Of a stretch of 36,163 nucleotides of DNA, positions 9,101-22,000 are shown piece after piece. How positions within the stretch are numbered: the stretch's first letter is position 1; each line of letters starts with the position of its first letter. Source of the DNA: Apostichopus japonicus (taxonomy: Eukaryota; Echinodermata; Holothuroidea; Aspidochirotida; Stichopodidae). Position numbers and translations under genes: made by a program. The notes beneath the pieces were generated by a model, which searched no databases, was not told the origin of the DNA, and saw only the letters and a program-made list of their open reading frames with translations. The stretch is from contig NC_092583.1 of the NCBI RefSeq assembly GCF_037975245.1, positions 1-36,163 on the forward strand. The letters are read 5' to 3'.

Positions 9101-12100
9101 TCATCACCCGGGGTTCGAACCACGGATGCAAAAGAGAGTCTCGCTCATCAGCTCGTACAGTGCGCCGAGCCATCGCGCCACTGTATGGACTGAGATATTA
9201 GGCCGATTAACTAATACTTACAGCTCCCCGTGTAGGCACTTGCTGTAAAAGGTCGGCAAAAGACGTCATCACCCGGGGTTCGAACCACGGATGCAAAAGA
9301 GAGTCTCGCTCATCAGCTCGTACAGTGCGCCGAGCCATCGCGCCACTGTATGGACTGAGATATTAGGCCGATTAACTAATACTTACAGCTCCCCGTGTAG
9401 GCACTTGCTGTAAAAGGTCGGCAAAAGACGTCATCACCCGGGGTTCGAACCACGGATGCAAAAGAGAGTCTCGCTCATCAGCTCGTACAGTGCGCCGAGC
9501 CATCGCGCCACTGTATGGACTGAGATATTAGGCCGATTAACTAATACTTACAGCTCCCCGTGTAGGCACTTGCTGTAAAAGGTCGGCAAAAGACGTCATC
9601 ACCCGGGGTTCGAACCACGGATGCAAAAGAGAGTCTCGCTCATCAGCTCGTACAGTGCGCCGAGCCATCGCGCCACTGTATGGACTGAGATATTAGGCCG
9701 ATTAACTAATACTTACAGCTCCCCGTGTAGGCACTTGCTGTAAAAGGTCGGCAAAAGACGTCATCACCCGGGGTTCGAACCACGGATGCAAAAGAGAGTC
9801 TCGCTCATCAGCTCGTACAGTGCGCCGAGCCATCGCGCCACTGTATGGACTGAGATATTAGGCCGATTAACTAATACTTACAGCTCCCCGTGTAGGCACT
9901 TGCTGTAAAAGGTCGGCAAAAGACGTCATCACCCGGGGTTCGAACCACGGATGCAAAAGAGAGTCTCGCTCATCAGCTCGTACAGTGCGCCGAGCCATCG
10001 CGCCACTGTATGGACTGAGATATTAGGCCGATTAACTAATACTTACAGCTCCCCGTGTAGGCACTTGCTGTAAAAGGTCGGCAAAAGACGTCATCACCCG
10101 GGGTTCGAACCACGGATGCAAAAGAGAGTCTCGCTCATCAGCTCGTACAGTGCGCCGAGCCATCGCGCCACTGTATGGACTGAGATATTAGGCCGATTAA
10201 CTAATACTTACAGCTCCCCGTGTAGGCACTTGCTGTAAAAGGTCGGCAAAAGACGTCATCACCCGGGGTTCGAACCACGGATGCAAAAGAGAGTCTCGCT
10301 CATCAGCTCGTACAGTGCGCCGAGCCATCGCGCCACTGTATGGACTGAGATATTAGGCCGATTAACTAATACTTACAGCTCCCCGTGTAGGCACTTGCTG
10401 TAAAAGGTCGGCAAAAGACGTCATCACCCGGGGTTCGAACCACGGATGCAAAAGAGAGTCTCGCTCATCAGCTCGTACAGTGCGCCGAGCCATCGCGCCA
10501 CTGTATGGACTGAGATATTAGGCCGATTAACTAATACTTACAGCTCCCCGTGTAGGCACTTGCTGTAAAAGGTCGGCAAAAGACGTCATCACCCGGGGTT
10601 CGAACCACGGATGCAAAAGAGAGTCTCGCTCATCAGCTCGTACAGTGCGCCGAGCCATCGCGCCACTGTATGGACTGAGATATTAGGCCGATTAACTAAT
10701 ACTTACAGCTCCCCGTGTAGGCACTTGCTGTAAAAGGTCGGCAAAAGACGTCATCACCCGGGGTTCGAACCACGGATGCAAAAGAGAGTCTCGCTCATCA
10801 GCTCGTACAGTGCGCCGAGCCATCGCGCCACTGTATGGACTGAGATATTAGGCCGATTAACTAATACTTACAGCTCCCCGTGTAGGCACTTGCTGTAAAA
10901 GGTCGGCAAAAGACGTCATCACCCGGGGTTCGAACCACGGATGCAAAAGAGAGTCTCGCTCATCAGCTCGTACAGTGCGCCGAGCCATCGCGCCACTGTA
11001 TGGACTGAGATATTAGGCCGATTAACTAATACTTACAGCTCCCCGTGTAGGCACTTGCTGTAAAAGGTCGGCAAAAGACGTCATCACCCGGGGTTCGAAC
11101 CACGGATGCAAAAGAGAGTCTCGCTCATCAGCTCGTACAGTGCGCCGAGCCATCGCGCCACTGTATGGACTGAGATATTAGGCCGATTAACTAATACTTA
11201 CAGCTCCCCGTGTAGGCACTTGCTGTAAAAGGTCGGCAAAAGACGTCATCACCCGGGGTTCGAACCACGGATGCAAAAGAGAGTCTCGCTCATCAGCTCG
11301 TACAGTGCGCCGAGCCATCGCGCCACTGTATGGACTGAGATATTAGGCCGATTAACTAATACTTACAGCTCCCCGTGTAGGCACTTGCTGTAAAAGGTCG
11401 GCAAAAGACGTCATCACCCGGGGTTCGAACCACGGATGCAAAAGAGAGTCTCGCTCATCAGCTCGTACAGTGCGCCGAGCCATCGCGCCACTGTATGGAC
11501 TGAGATATTAGGCCGATTAACTAATACTTACAGCTCCCCGTGTAGGCACTTGCTGTAAAAGGTCGGCAAAAGACGTCATCACCCGGGGTTCGAACCACGG
11601 ATGCAAAAGAGAGTCTCGCTCATCAGCTCGTACAGTGCGCCGAGCCATCGCGCCACTGTATGGACTGAGATATTAGGCCGATTAACTAATACTTACAGCT
11701 CCCCGTGTAGGCACTTGCTGTAAAAGGTCGGCAAAAGACGTCATCACCCGGGGTTCGAACCACGGATGCAAAAGAGAGTCTCGCTCATCAGCTCGTACAG
11801 TGCGCCGAGCCATCGCGCCACTGTATGGACTGAGATATTAGGCCGATTAACTAATACTTACAGCTCCCCGTGTAGGCACTTGCTGTAAAAGGTCGGCAAA
11901 AGACGTCATCACCCGGGGTTCGAACCACGGATGCAAAAGAGAGTCTCGCTCATCAGCTCGTACAGTGCGCCGAGCCATCGCGCCACTGTATGGACTGAGA
12001 TATTAGGCCGATTAACTAATACTTACAGCTCCCCGTGTAGGCACTTGCTGTAAAAGGTCGGCAAAAGACGTCATCACCCGGGGTTCGAACCACGGATGCA

Positions 12101-15100
12101 AAAGAGAGTCTCGCTCATCAGCTCGTACAGTGCGCCGAGCCATCGCGCCACTGTATGGACTGAGATATTAGGCCGATTAACTAATACTTACAGCTCCCCG
12201 TGTAGGCACTTGCTGTAAAAGGTCGGCAAAAGACGTCATCACCCGGGGTTCGAACCACGGATGCAAAAGAGAGTCTCGCTCATCAGCTCGTACAGTGCGC
12301 CGAGCCATCGCGCCACTGTATGGACTGAGATATTAGGCCGATTAACTAATACTTACAGCTCCCCGTGTAGGCACTTGCTGTAAAAGGTCGGCAAAAGACG
12401 TCATCACCCGGGGTTCGAACCACGGATGCAAAAGAGAGTCTCGCTCATCAGCTCGTACAGTGCGCCGAGCCATCGCGCCACTGTATGGACTGAGATATTA
12501 GGCCGATTAACTAATACTTACAGCTCCCCGTGTAGGCACTTGCTGTAAAAGGTCGGCAAAAGACGTCATCACCCGGGGTTCGAACCACGGATGCAAAAGA
12601 GAGTCTCGCTCATCAGCTCGTACAGTGCGCCGAGCCATCGCGCCACTGTATGGACTGAGATATTAGGCCGATTAACTAATACTTACAGCTCCCCGTGTAG
12701 GCACTTGCTGTAAAAGGTCGGCAAAAGACGTCATCACCCGGGGTTCGAACCACGGATGCAAAAGAGAGTCTCGCTCATCAGCTCGTACAGTGCGCCGAGC
12801 CATCGCGCCACTGTATGGACTGAGATATTAGGCCGATTAACTAATACTTACAGCTCCCCGTGTAGGCACTTGCTGTAAAAGGTCGGCAAAAGACGTCATC
12901 ACCCGGGGTTCGAACCACGGATGCAAAAGAGAGTCTCGCTCATCAGCTCGTACAGTGCGCCGAGCCATCGCGCCACTGTATGGACTGAGATATTAGGCCG
13001 ATTAACTAATACTTACAGCTCCCCGTGTAGGCACTTGCTGTAAAAGGTCGGCAAAAGACGTCATCACCCGGGGTTCGAACCACGGATGCAAAAGAGAGTC
13101 TCGCTCATCAGCTCGTACAGTGCGCCGAGCCATCGCGCCACTGTATGGACTGAGATATTAGGCCGATTAACTAATACTTACAGCTCCCCGTGTAGGCACT
13201 TGCTGTAAAAGGTCGGCAAAAGACGTCATCACCCGGGGTTCGAACCACGGATGCAAAAGAGAGTCTCGCTCATCAGCTCGTACAGTGCGCCGAGCCATCG
13301 CGCCACTGTATGGACTGAGATATTAGGCCGATTAACTAATACTTACAGCTCCCCGTGTAGGCACTTGCTGTAAAAGGTCGGCAAAAGACGTCATCACCCG
13401 GGGTTCGAACCACGGATGCAAAAGAGAGTCTCGCTCATCAGCTCGTACAGTGCGCCGAGCCATCGCGCCACTGTATGGACTGAGATATTAGGCCGATTAA
13501 CTAATACTTACAGCTCCCCGTGTAGGCACTTGCTGTAAAAGGTCGGCAAAAGACGTCATCACCCGGGGTTCGAACCACGGATGCAAAAGAGAGTCTCGCT
13601 CATCAGCTCGTACAGTGCGCCGAGCCATCGCGCCACTGTATGGACTGAGATATTAGGCCGATTAACTAATACTTACAGCTCCCCGTGTAGGCACTTGCTG
13701 TAAAAGGTCGGCAAAAGACGTCATCACCCGGGGTTCGAACCACGGATGCAAAAGAGAGTCTCGCTCATCAGCTCGTACAGTGCGCCGAGCCATCGCGCCA
13801 CTGTATGGACTGAGATATTAGGCCGATTAACTAATACTTACAGCTCCCCGTGTAGGCACTTGCTGTAAAAGGTCGGCAAAAGACGTCATCACCCGGGGTT
13901 CGAACCACGGATGCAAAAGAGAGTCTCGCTCATCAGCTCGTACAGTGCGCCGAGCCATCGCGCCACTGTATGGACTGAGATATTAGGCCGATTAACTAAT
14001 ACTTACAGCTCCCCGTGTAGGCACTTGCTGTAAAAGGTCGGCAAAAGACGTCATCACCCGGGGTTCGAACCACGGATGCAAAAGAGAGTCTCGCTCATCA
14101 GCTCGTACAGTGCGCCGAGCCATCGCGCCACTGTATGGACTGAGATATTAGGCCGATTAACTAATACTTACAGCTCCCCGTGTAGGCACTTGCTGTAAAA
14201 GGTCGGCAAAAGACGTCATCACCCGGGGTTCGAACCACGGATGCAAAAGAGAGTCTCGCTCATCAGCTCGTACAGTGCGCCGAGCCATCGCGCCACTGTA
14301 TGGACTGAGATATTAGGCCGATTAACTAATACTTACAGCTCCCCGTGTAGGCACTTGCTGTAAAAGGTCGGCAAAAGACGTCATCACCCGGGGTTCGAAC
14401 CACGGATGCAAAAGAGAGTCTCGCTCATCAGCTCGTACAGTGCGCCGAGCCATCGCGCCACTGTATGGACTGAGATATTAGGCCGATTAACTAATACTTA
14501 CAGCTCCCCGTGTAGGCACTTGCTGTAAAAGGTCGGCAAAAGACGTCATCACCCGGGGTTCGAACCACGGATGCAAAAGAGAGTCTCGCTCATCAGCTCG
14601 TACAGTGCGCCGAGCCATCGCGCCACTGTATGGACTGAGATATTAGGCCGATTAACTAATACTTACAGCTCCCCGTGTAGGCACTTGCTGTAAAAGGTCG
14701 GCAAAAGACGTCATCACCCGGGGTTCGAACCACGGATGCAAAAGAGAGTCTCGCTCATCAGCTCGTACAGTGCGCCGAGCCATCGCGCCACTGTATGGAC
14801 TGAGATATTAGGCCGATTAACTAATACTTACAGCTCCCCGTGTAGGCACTTGCTGTAAAAGGTCGGCAAAAGACGTCATCACCCGGGGTTCGAACCACGG
14901 ATGCAAAAGAGAGTCTCGCTCATCAGCTCGTACAGTGCGCCGAGCCATCGCGCCACTGTATGGACTGAGATATTAGGCCGATTAACTAATACTTACAGCT
15001 CCCCGTGTAGGCACTTGCTGTAAAAGGTCGGCAAAAGACGTCATCACCCGGGGTTCGAACCACGGATGCAAAAGAGAGTCTCGCTCATCAGCTCGTACAG

Positions 15101-15510
15101 TGCGCCGAGCCATCGCGCCACTGTATGGACTGAGATATTAGGCCGATTAACTAATACTTACAGCTCCCCGTGTAGGCACTTGCTGTAAAAGGTCGGCAAA
15201 AGACGTCATCACCCGGGGTTCGAACCACGGATGCAAAAGAGAGTCTCGCTCATCAGCTCGTACAGTGCGCCGAGCCATCGCGCCACTGTATGGACTGAGA
15301 TATTAGGCCGATTAACTAATACTTACAGCTCCCCGTGTAGGCACTTGCTGTAAAAGGTCGGCAAAAGACGTCATCACCCGGGGTTCGAACCACGGATGCA
15401 AAAGAGAGTCTCGCTCATCAGCTCGTACAGTGCGCCGAGCCATCGCGCCACTGTATGGACTGAGATATTAGGCCGATTAACTAATACTTACAGCTCCCCG
15501 TGTAGGCACT

Positions 15511-16005
15511 TGCTGTAAAAGGTCGGCAAAAGACGTCATCACCCGGGGTTCGAACCACGGATGCAAAAGAGAGTCTCGCTCATCAGCTCGCACAGTGCGC
15601 CGAGCCATCGCGCCACTGTATGGACTGAGATATTAGGCCGATTAACTAATACTTACAGCTCCCCGTGTAGGCACTTGCTGTAAAAGGTCGGCAAAAGACG
15701 TCATCACCCGGGGTTCGAACCACGGATGCAAAAGAGAGTCTCGCTCATCAGCTCGCACAGTGCGCCGAGCCATCGCGCCACTGTATGGACTGAGATATTA
15801 GGCCGATTAACTAATACTTACAGCTCCCCGTGTAGGCACTTGCTGTAAAAGGTCGGCAAAAGACGTCATCACCCGGGGTTCGAACCACGGATGCAAAAGA
15901 GAGTCTCGCTCATCAGCTCGCACAGTGCGCCGAGCCATCGCGCCACTGTATGGACTGAGATATTAGGCCGATTAACTAATACTTACAGCTCCCCGTGTAG
16001 GCACT
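15511..16005. repeat. Three-unit variant tract, C at unit position 81 (units 95-97)
   Basis: Three adjacent units carry GCTCGCACAG where all others have GCTCGTACAG, at bases 15591, 15756 and 15921. The change removes the GTAC site at unit positions 80-83 and turns the outer T81-A110 pair of the 81-110 inverted repeat into a C-A mismatch. Three identical changes in consecutive units are best explained by one mutation copied locally, by unequal crossing-over or short-tract conversion, rather than by three events (inference). Confidence 0.92.
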
Positions 16006-19000
16006 TGCTGTAAAAGGTCGGCAAAAGACGTCATCACCCGGGGTTCGAACCACGGATGCAAAAGAGAGTCTCGCTCATCAGCTCGTACAGTGCGCCGAGC
16101 CATCGCGCCACTGTATGGACTGAGATATTAGGCCGATTAACTAATACTTACAGCTCCCCGTGTAGGCACTTGCTGTAAAAGGTCGGCAAAAGACGTCATC
16201 ACCCGGGGTTCGAACCACGGATGCAAAAGAGAGTCTCGCTCATCAGCTCGTACAGTGCGCCGAGCCATCGCGCCACTGTATGGACTGAGATATTAGGCCG
16301 ATTAACTAATACTTACAGCTCCCCGTGTAGGCACTTGCTGTAAAAGGTCGGCAAAAGACGTCATCACCCGGGGTTCGAACCACGGATGCAAAAGAGAGTC
16401 TCGCTCATCAGCTCGTACAGTGCGCCGAGCCATCGCGCCACTGTATGGACTGAGATATTAGGCCGATTAACTAATACTTACAGCTCCCCGTGTAGGCACT
16501 TGCTGTAAAAGGTCGGCAAAAGACGTCATCACCCGGGGTTCGAACCACGGATGCAAAAGAGAGTCTCGCTCATCAGCTCGTACAGTGCGCCGAGCCATCG
16601 CGCCACTGTATGGACTGAGATATTAGGCCGATTAACTAATACTTACAGCTCCCCGTGTAGGCACTTGCTGTAAAAGGTCGGCAAAAGACGTCATCACCCG
16701 GGGTTCGAACCACGGATGCAAAAGAGAGTCTCGCTCATCAGCTCGTACAGTGCGCCGAGCCATCGCGCCACTGTATGGACTGAGATATTAGGCCGATTAA
16801 CTAATACTTACAGCTCCCCGTGTAGGCACTTGCTGTAAAAGGTCGGCAAAAGACGTCATCACCCGGGGTTCGAACCACGGATGCAAAAGAGAGTCTCGCT
16901 CATCAGCTCGTACAGTGCGCCGAGCCATCGCGCCACTGTATGGACTGAGATATTAGGCCGATTAACTAATACTTACAGCTCCCCGTGTAGGCACTTGCTG
17001 TAAAAGGTCGGCAAAAGACGTCATCACCCGGGGTTCGAACCACGGATGCAAAAGAGAGTCTCGCTCATCAGCTCGTACAGTGCGCCGAGCCATCGCGCCA
17101 CTGTATGGACTGAGATATTAGGCCGATTAACTAATACTTACAGCTCCCCGTGTAGGCACTTGCTGTAAAAGGTCGGCAAAAGACGTCATCACCCGGGGTT
17201 CGAACCACGGATGCAAAAGAGAGTCTCGCTCATCAGCTCGTACAGTGCGCCGAGCCATCGCGCCACTGTATGGACTGAGATATTAGGCCGATTAACTAAT
17301 ACTTACAGCTCCCCGTGTAGGCACTTGCTGTAAAAGGTCGGCAAAAGACGTCATCACCCGGGGTTCGAACCACGGATGCAAAAGAGAGTCTCGCTCATCA
17401 GCTCGTACAGTGCGCCGAGCCATCGCGCCACTGTATGGACTGAGATATTAGGCCGATTAACTAATACTTACAGCTCCCCGTGTAGGCACTTGCTGTAAAA
17501 GGTCGGCAAAAGACGTCATCACCCGGGGTTCGAACCACGGATGCAAAAGAGAGTCTCGCTCATCAGCTCGTACAGTGCGCCGAGCCATCGCGCCACTGTA
17601 TGGACTGAGATATTAGGCCGATTAACTAATACTTACAGCTCCCCGTGTAGGCACTTGCTGTAAAAGGTCGGCAAAAGACGTCATCACCCGGGGTTCGAAC
17701 CACGGATGCAAAAGAGAGTCTCGCTCATCAGCTCGTACAGTGCGCCGAGCCATCGCGCCACTGTATGGACTGAGATATTAGGCCGATTAACTAATACTTA
17801 CAGCTCCCCGTGTAGGCACTTGCTGTAAAAGGTCGGCAAAAGACGTCATCACCCGGGGTTCGAACCACGGATGCAAAAGAGAGTCTCGCTCATCAGCTCG
17901 TACAGTGCGCCGAGCCATCGCGCCACTGTATGGACTGAGATATTAGGCCGATTAACTAATACTTACAGCTCCCCGTGTAGGCACTTGCTGTAAAAGGTCG
18001 GCAAAAGACGTCATCACCCGGGGTTCGAACCACGGATGCAAAAGAGAGTCTCGCTCATCAGCTCGTACAGTGCGCCGAGCCATCGCGCCACTGTATGGAC
18101 TGAGATATTAGGCCGATTAACTAATACTTACAGCTCCCCGTGTAGGCACTTGCTGTAAAAGGTCGGCAAAAGACGTCATCACCCGGGGTTCGAACCACGG
18201 ATGCAAAAGAGAGTCTCGCTCATCAGCTCGTACAGTGCGCCGAGCCATCGCGCCACTGTATGGACTGAGATATTAGGCCGATTAACTAATACTTACAGCT
18301 CCCCGTGTAGGCACTTGCTGTAAAAGGTCGGCAAAAGACGTCATCACCCGGGGTTCGAACCACGGATGCAAAAGAGAGTCTCGCTCATCAGCTCGTACAG
18401 TGCGCCGAGCCATCGCGCCACTGTATGGACTGAGATATTAGGCCGATTAACTAATACTTACAGCTCCCCGTGTAGGCACTTGCTGTAAAAGGTCGGCAAA
18501 AGACGTCATCACCCGGGGTTCGAACCACGGATGCAAAAGAGAGTCTCGCTCATCAGCTCGTACAGTGCGCCGAGCCATCGCGCCACTGTATGGACTGAGA
18601 TATTAGGCCGATTAACTAATACTTACAGCTCCCCGTGTAGGCACTTGCTGTAAAAGGTCGGCAAAAGACGTCATCACCCGGGGTTCGAACCACGGATGCA
18701 AAAGAGAGTCTCGCTCATCAGCTCGTACAGTGCGCCGAGCCATCGCGCCACTGTATGGACTGAGATATTAGGCCGATTAACTAATACTTACAGCTCCCCG
18801 TGTAGGCACTTGCTGTAAAAGGTCGGCAAAAGACGTCATCACCCGGGGTTCGAACCACGGATGCAAAAGAGAGTCTCGCTCATCAGCTCGTACAGTGCGC
18901 CGAGCCATCGCGCCACTGTATGGACTGAGATATTAGGCCGATTAACTAATACTTACAGCTCCCCGTGTAGGCACTTGCTGTAAAAGGTCGGCAAAAGACG

Positions 19001-22000
19001 TCATCACCCGGGGTTCGAACCACGGATGCAAAAGAGAGTCTCGCTCATCAGCTCGTACAGTGCGCCGAGCCATCGCGCCACTGTATGGACTGAGATATTA
19101 GGCCGATTAACTAATACTTACAGCTCCCCGTGTAGGCACTTGCTGTAAAAGGTCGGCAAAAGACGTCATCACCCGGGGTTCGAACCACGGATGCAAAAGA
19201 GAGTCTCGCTCATCAGCTCGTACAGTGCGCCGAGCCATCGCGCCACTGTATGGACTGAGATATTAGGCCGATTAACTAATACTTACAGCTCCCCGTGTAG
19301 GCACTTGCTGTAAAAGGTCGGCAAAAGACGTCATCACCCGGGGTTCGAACCACGGATGCAAAAGAGAGTCTCGCTCATCAGCTCGTACAGTGCGCCGAGC
19401 CATCGCGCCACTGTATGGACTGAGATATTAGGCCGATTAACTAATACTTACAGCTCCCCGTGTAGGCACTTGCTGTAAAAGGTCGGCAAAAGACGTCATC
19501 ACCCGGGGTTCGAACCACGGATGCAAAAGAGAGTCTCGCTCATCAGCTCGTACAGTGCGCCGAGCCATCGCGCCACTGTATGGACTGAGATATTAGGCCG
19601 ATTAACTAATACTTACAGCTCCCCGTGTAGGCACTTGCTGTAAAAGGTCGGCAAAAGACGTCATCACCCGGGGTTCGAACCACGGATGCAAAAGAGAGTC
19701 TCGCTCATCAGCTCGTACAGTGCGCCGAGCCATCGCGCCACTGTATGGACTGAGATATTAGGCCGATTAACTAATACTTACAGCTCCCCGTGTAGGCACT
19801 TGCTGTAAAAGGTCGGCAAAAGACGTCATCACCCGGGGTTCGAACCACGGATGCAAAAGAGAGTCTCGCTCATCAGCTCGTACAGTGCGCCGAGCCATCG
19901 CGCCACTGTATGGACTGAGATATTAGGCCGATTAACTAATACTTACAGCTCCCCGTGTAGGCACTTGCTGTAAAAGGTCGGCAAAAGACGTCATCACCCG
20001 GGGTTCGAACCACGGATGCAAAAGAGAGTCTCGCTCATCAGCTCGTACAGTGCGCCGAGCCATCGCGCCACTGTATGGACTGAGATATTAGGCCGATTAA
20101 CTAATACTTACAGCTCCCCGTGTAGGCACTTGCTGTAAAAGGTCGGCAAAAGACGTCATCACCCGGGGTTCGAACCACGGATGCAAAAGAGAGTCTCGCT
20201 CATCAGCTCGTACAGTGCGCCGAGCCATCGCGCCACTGTATGGACTGAGATATTAGGCCGATTAACTAATACTTACAGCTCCCCGTGTAGGCACTTGCTG
20301 TAAAAGGTCGGCAAAAGACGTCATCACCCGGGGTTCGAACCACGGATGCAAAAGAGAGTCTCGCTCATCAGCTCGTACAGTGCGCCGAGCCATCGCGCCA
20401 CTGTATGGACTGAGATATTAGGCCGATTAACTAATACTTACAGCTCCCCGTGTAGGCACTTGCTGTAAAAGGTCGGCAAAAGACGTCATCACCCGGGGTT
20501 CGAACCACGGATGCAAAAGAGAGTCTCGCTCATCAGCTCGTACAGTGCGCCGAGCCATCGCGCCACTGTATGGACTGAGATATTAGGCCGATTAACTAAT
20601 ACTTACAGCTCCCCGTGTAGGCACTTGCTGTAAAAGGTCGGCAAAAGACGTCATCACCCGGGGTTCGAACCACGGATGCAAAAGAGAGTCTCGCTCATCA
20701 GCTCGTACAGTGCGCCGAGCCATCGCGCCACTGTATGGACTGAGATATTAGGCCGATTAACTAATACTTACAGCTCCCCGTGTAGGCACTTGCTGTAAAA
20801 GGTCGGCAAAAGACGTCATCACCCGGGGTTCGAACCACGGATGCAAAAGAGAGTCTCGCTCATCAGCTCGTACAGTGCGCCGAGCCATCGCGCCACTGTA
20901 TGGACTGAGATATTAGGCCGATTAACTAATACTTACAGCTCCCCGTGTAGGCACTTGCTGTAAAAGGTCGGCAAAAGACGTCATCACCCGGGGTTCGAAC
21001 CACGGATGCAAAAGAGAGTCTCGCTCATCAGCTCGTACAGTGCGCCGAGCCATCGCGCCACTGTATGGACTGAGATATTAGGCCGATTAACTAATACTTA
21101 CAGCTCCCCGTGTAGGCACTTGCTGTAAAAGGTCGGCAAAAGACGTCATCACCCGGGGTTCGAACCACGGATGCAAAAGAGAGTCTCGCTCATCAGCTCG
21201 TACAGTGCGCCGAGCCATCGCGCCACTGTATGGACTGAGATATTAGGCCGATTAACTAATACTTACAGCTCCCCGTGTAGGCACTTGCTGTAAAAGGTCG
21301 GCAAAAGACGTCATCACCCGGGGTTCGAACCACGGATGCAAAAGAGAGTCTCGCTCATCAGCTCGTACAGTGCGCCGAGCCATCGCGCCACTGTATGGAC
21401 TGAGATATTAGGCCGATTAACTAATACTTACAGCTCCCCGTGTAGGCACTTGCTGTAAAAGGTCGGCAAAAGACGTCATCACCCGGGGTTCGAACCACGG
21501 ATGCAAAAGAGAGTCTCGCTCATCAGCTCGTACAGTGCGCCGAGCCATCGCGCCACTGTATGGACTGAGATATTAGGCCGATTAACTAATACTTACAGCT
21601 CCCCGTGTAGGCACTTGCTGTAAAAGGTCGGCAAAAGACGTCATCACCCGGGGTTCGAACCACGGATGCAAAAGAGAGTCTCGCTCATCAGCTCGTACAG
21701 TGCGCCGAGCCATCGCGCCACTGTATGGACTGAGATATTAGGCCGATTAACTAATACTTACAGCTCCCCGTGTAGGCACTTGCTGTAAAAGGTCGGCAAA
21801 AGACGTCATCACCCGGGGTTCGAACCACGGATGCAAAAGAGAGTCTCGCTCATCAGCTCGTACAGTGCGCCGAGCCATCGCGCCACTGTATGGACTGAGA
21901 TATTAGGCCGATTAACTAATACTTACAGCTCCCCGTGTAGGCACTTGCTGTAAAAGGTCGGCAAAAGACGTCATCACCCGGGGTTCGAACCACGGATGCA

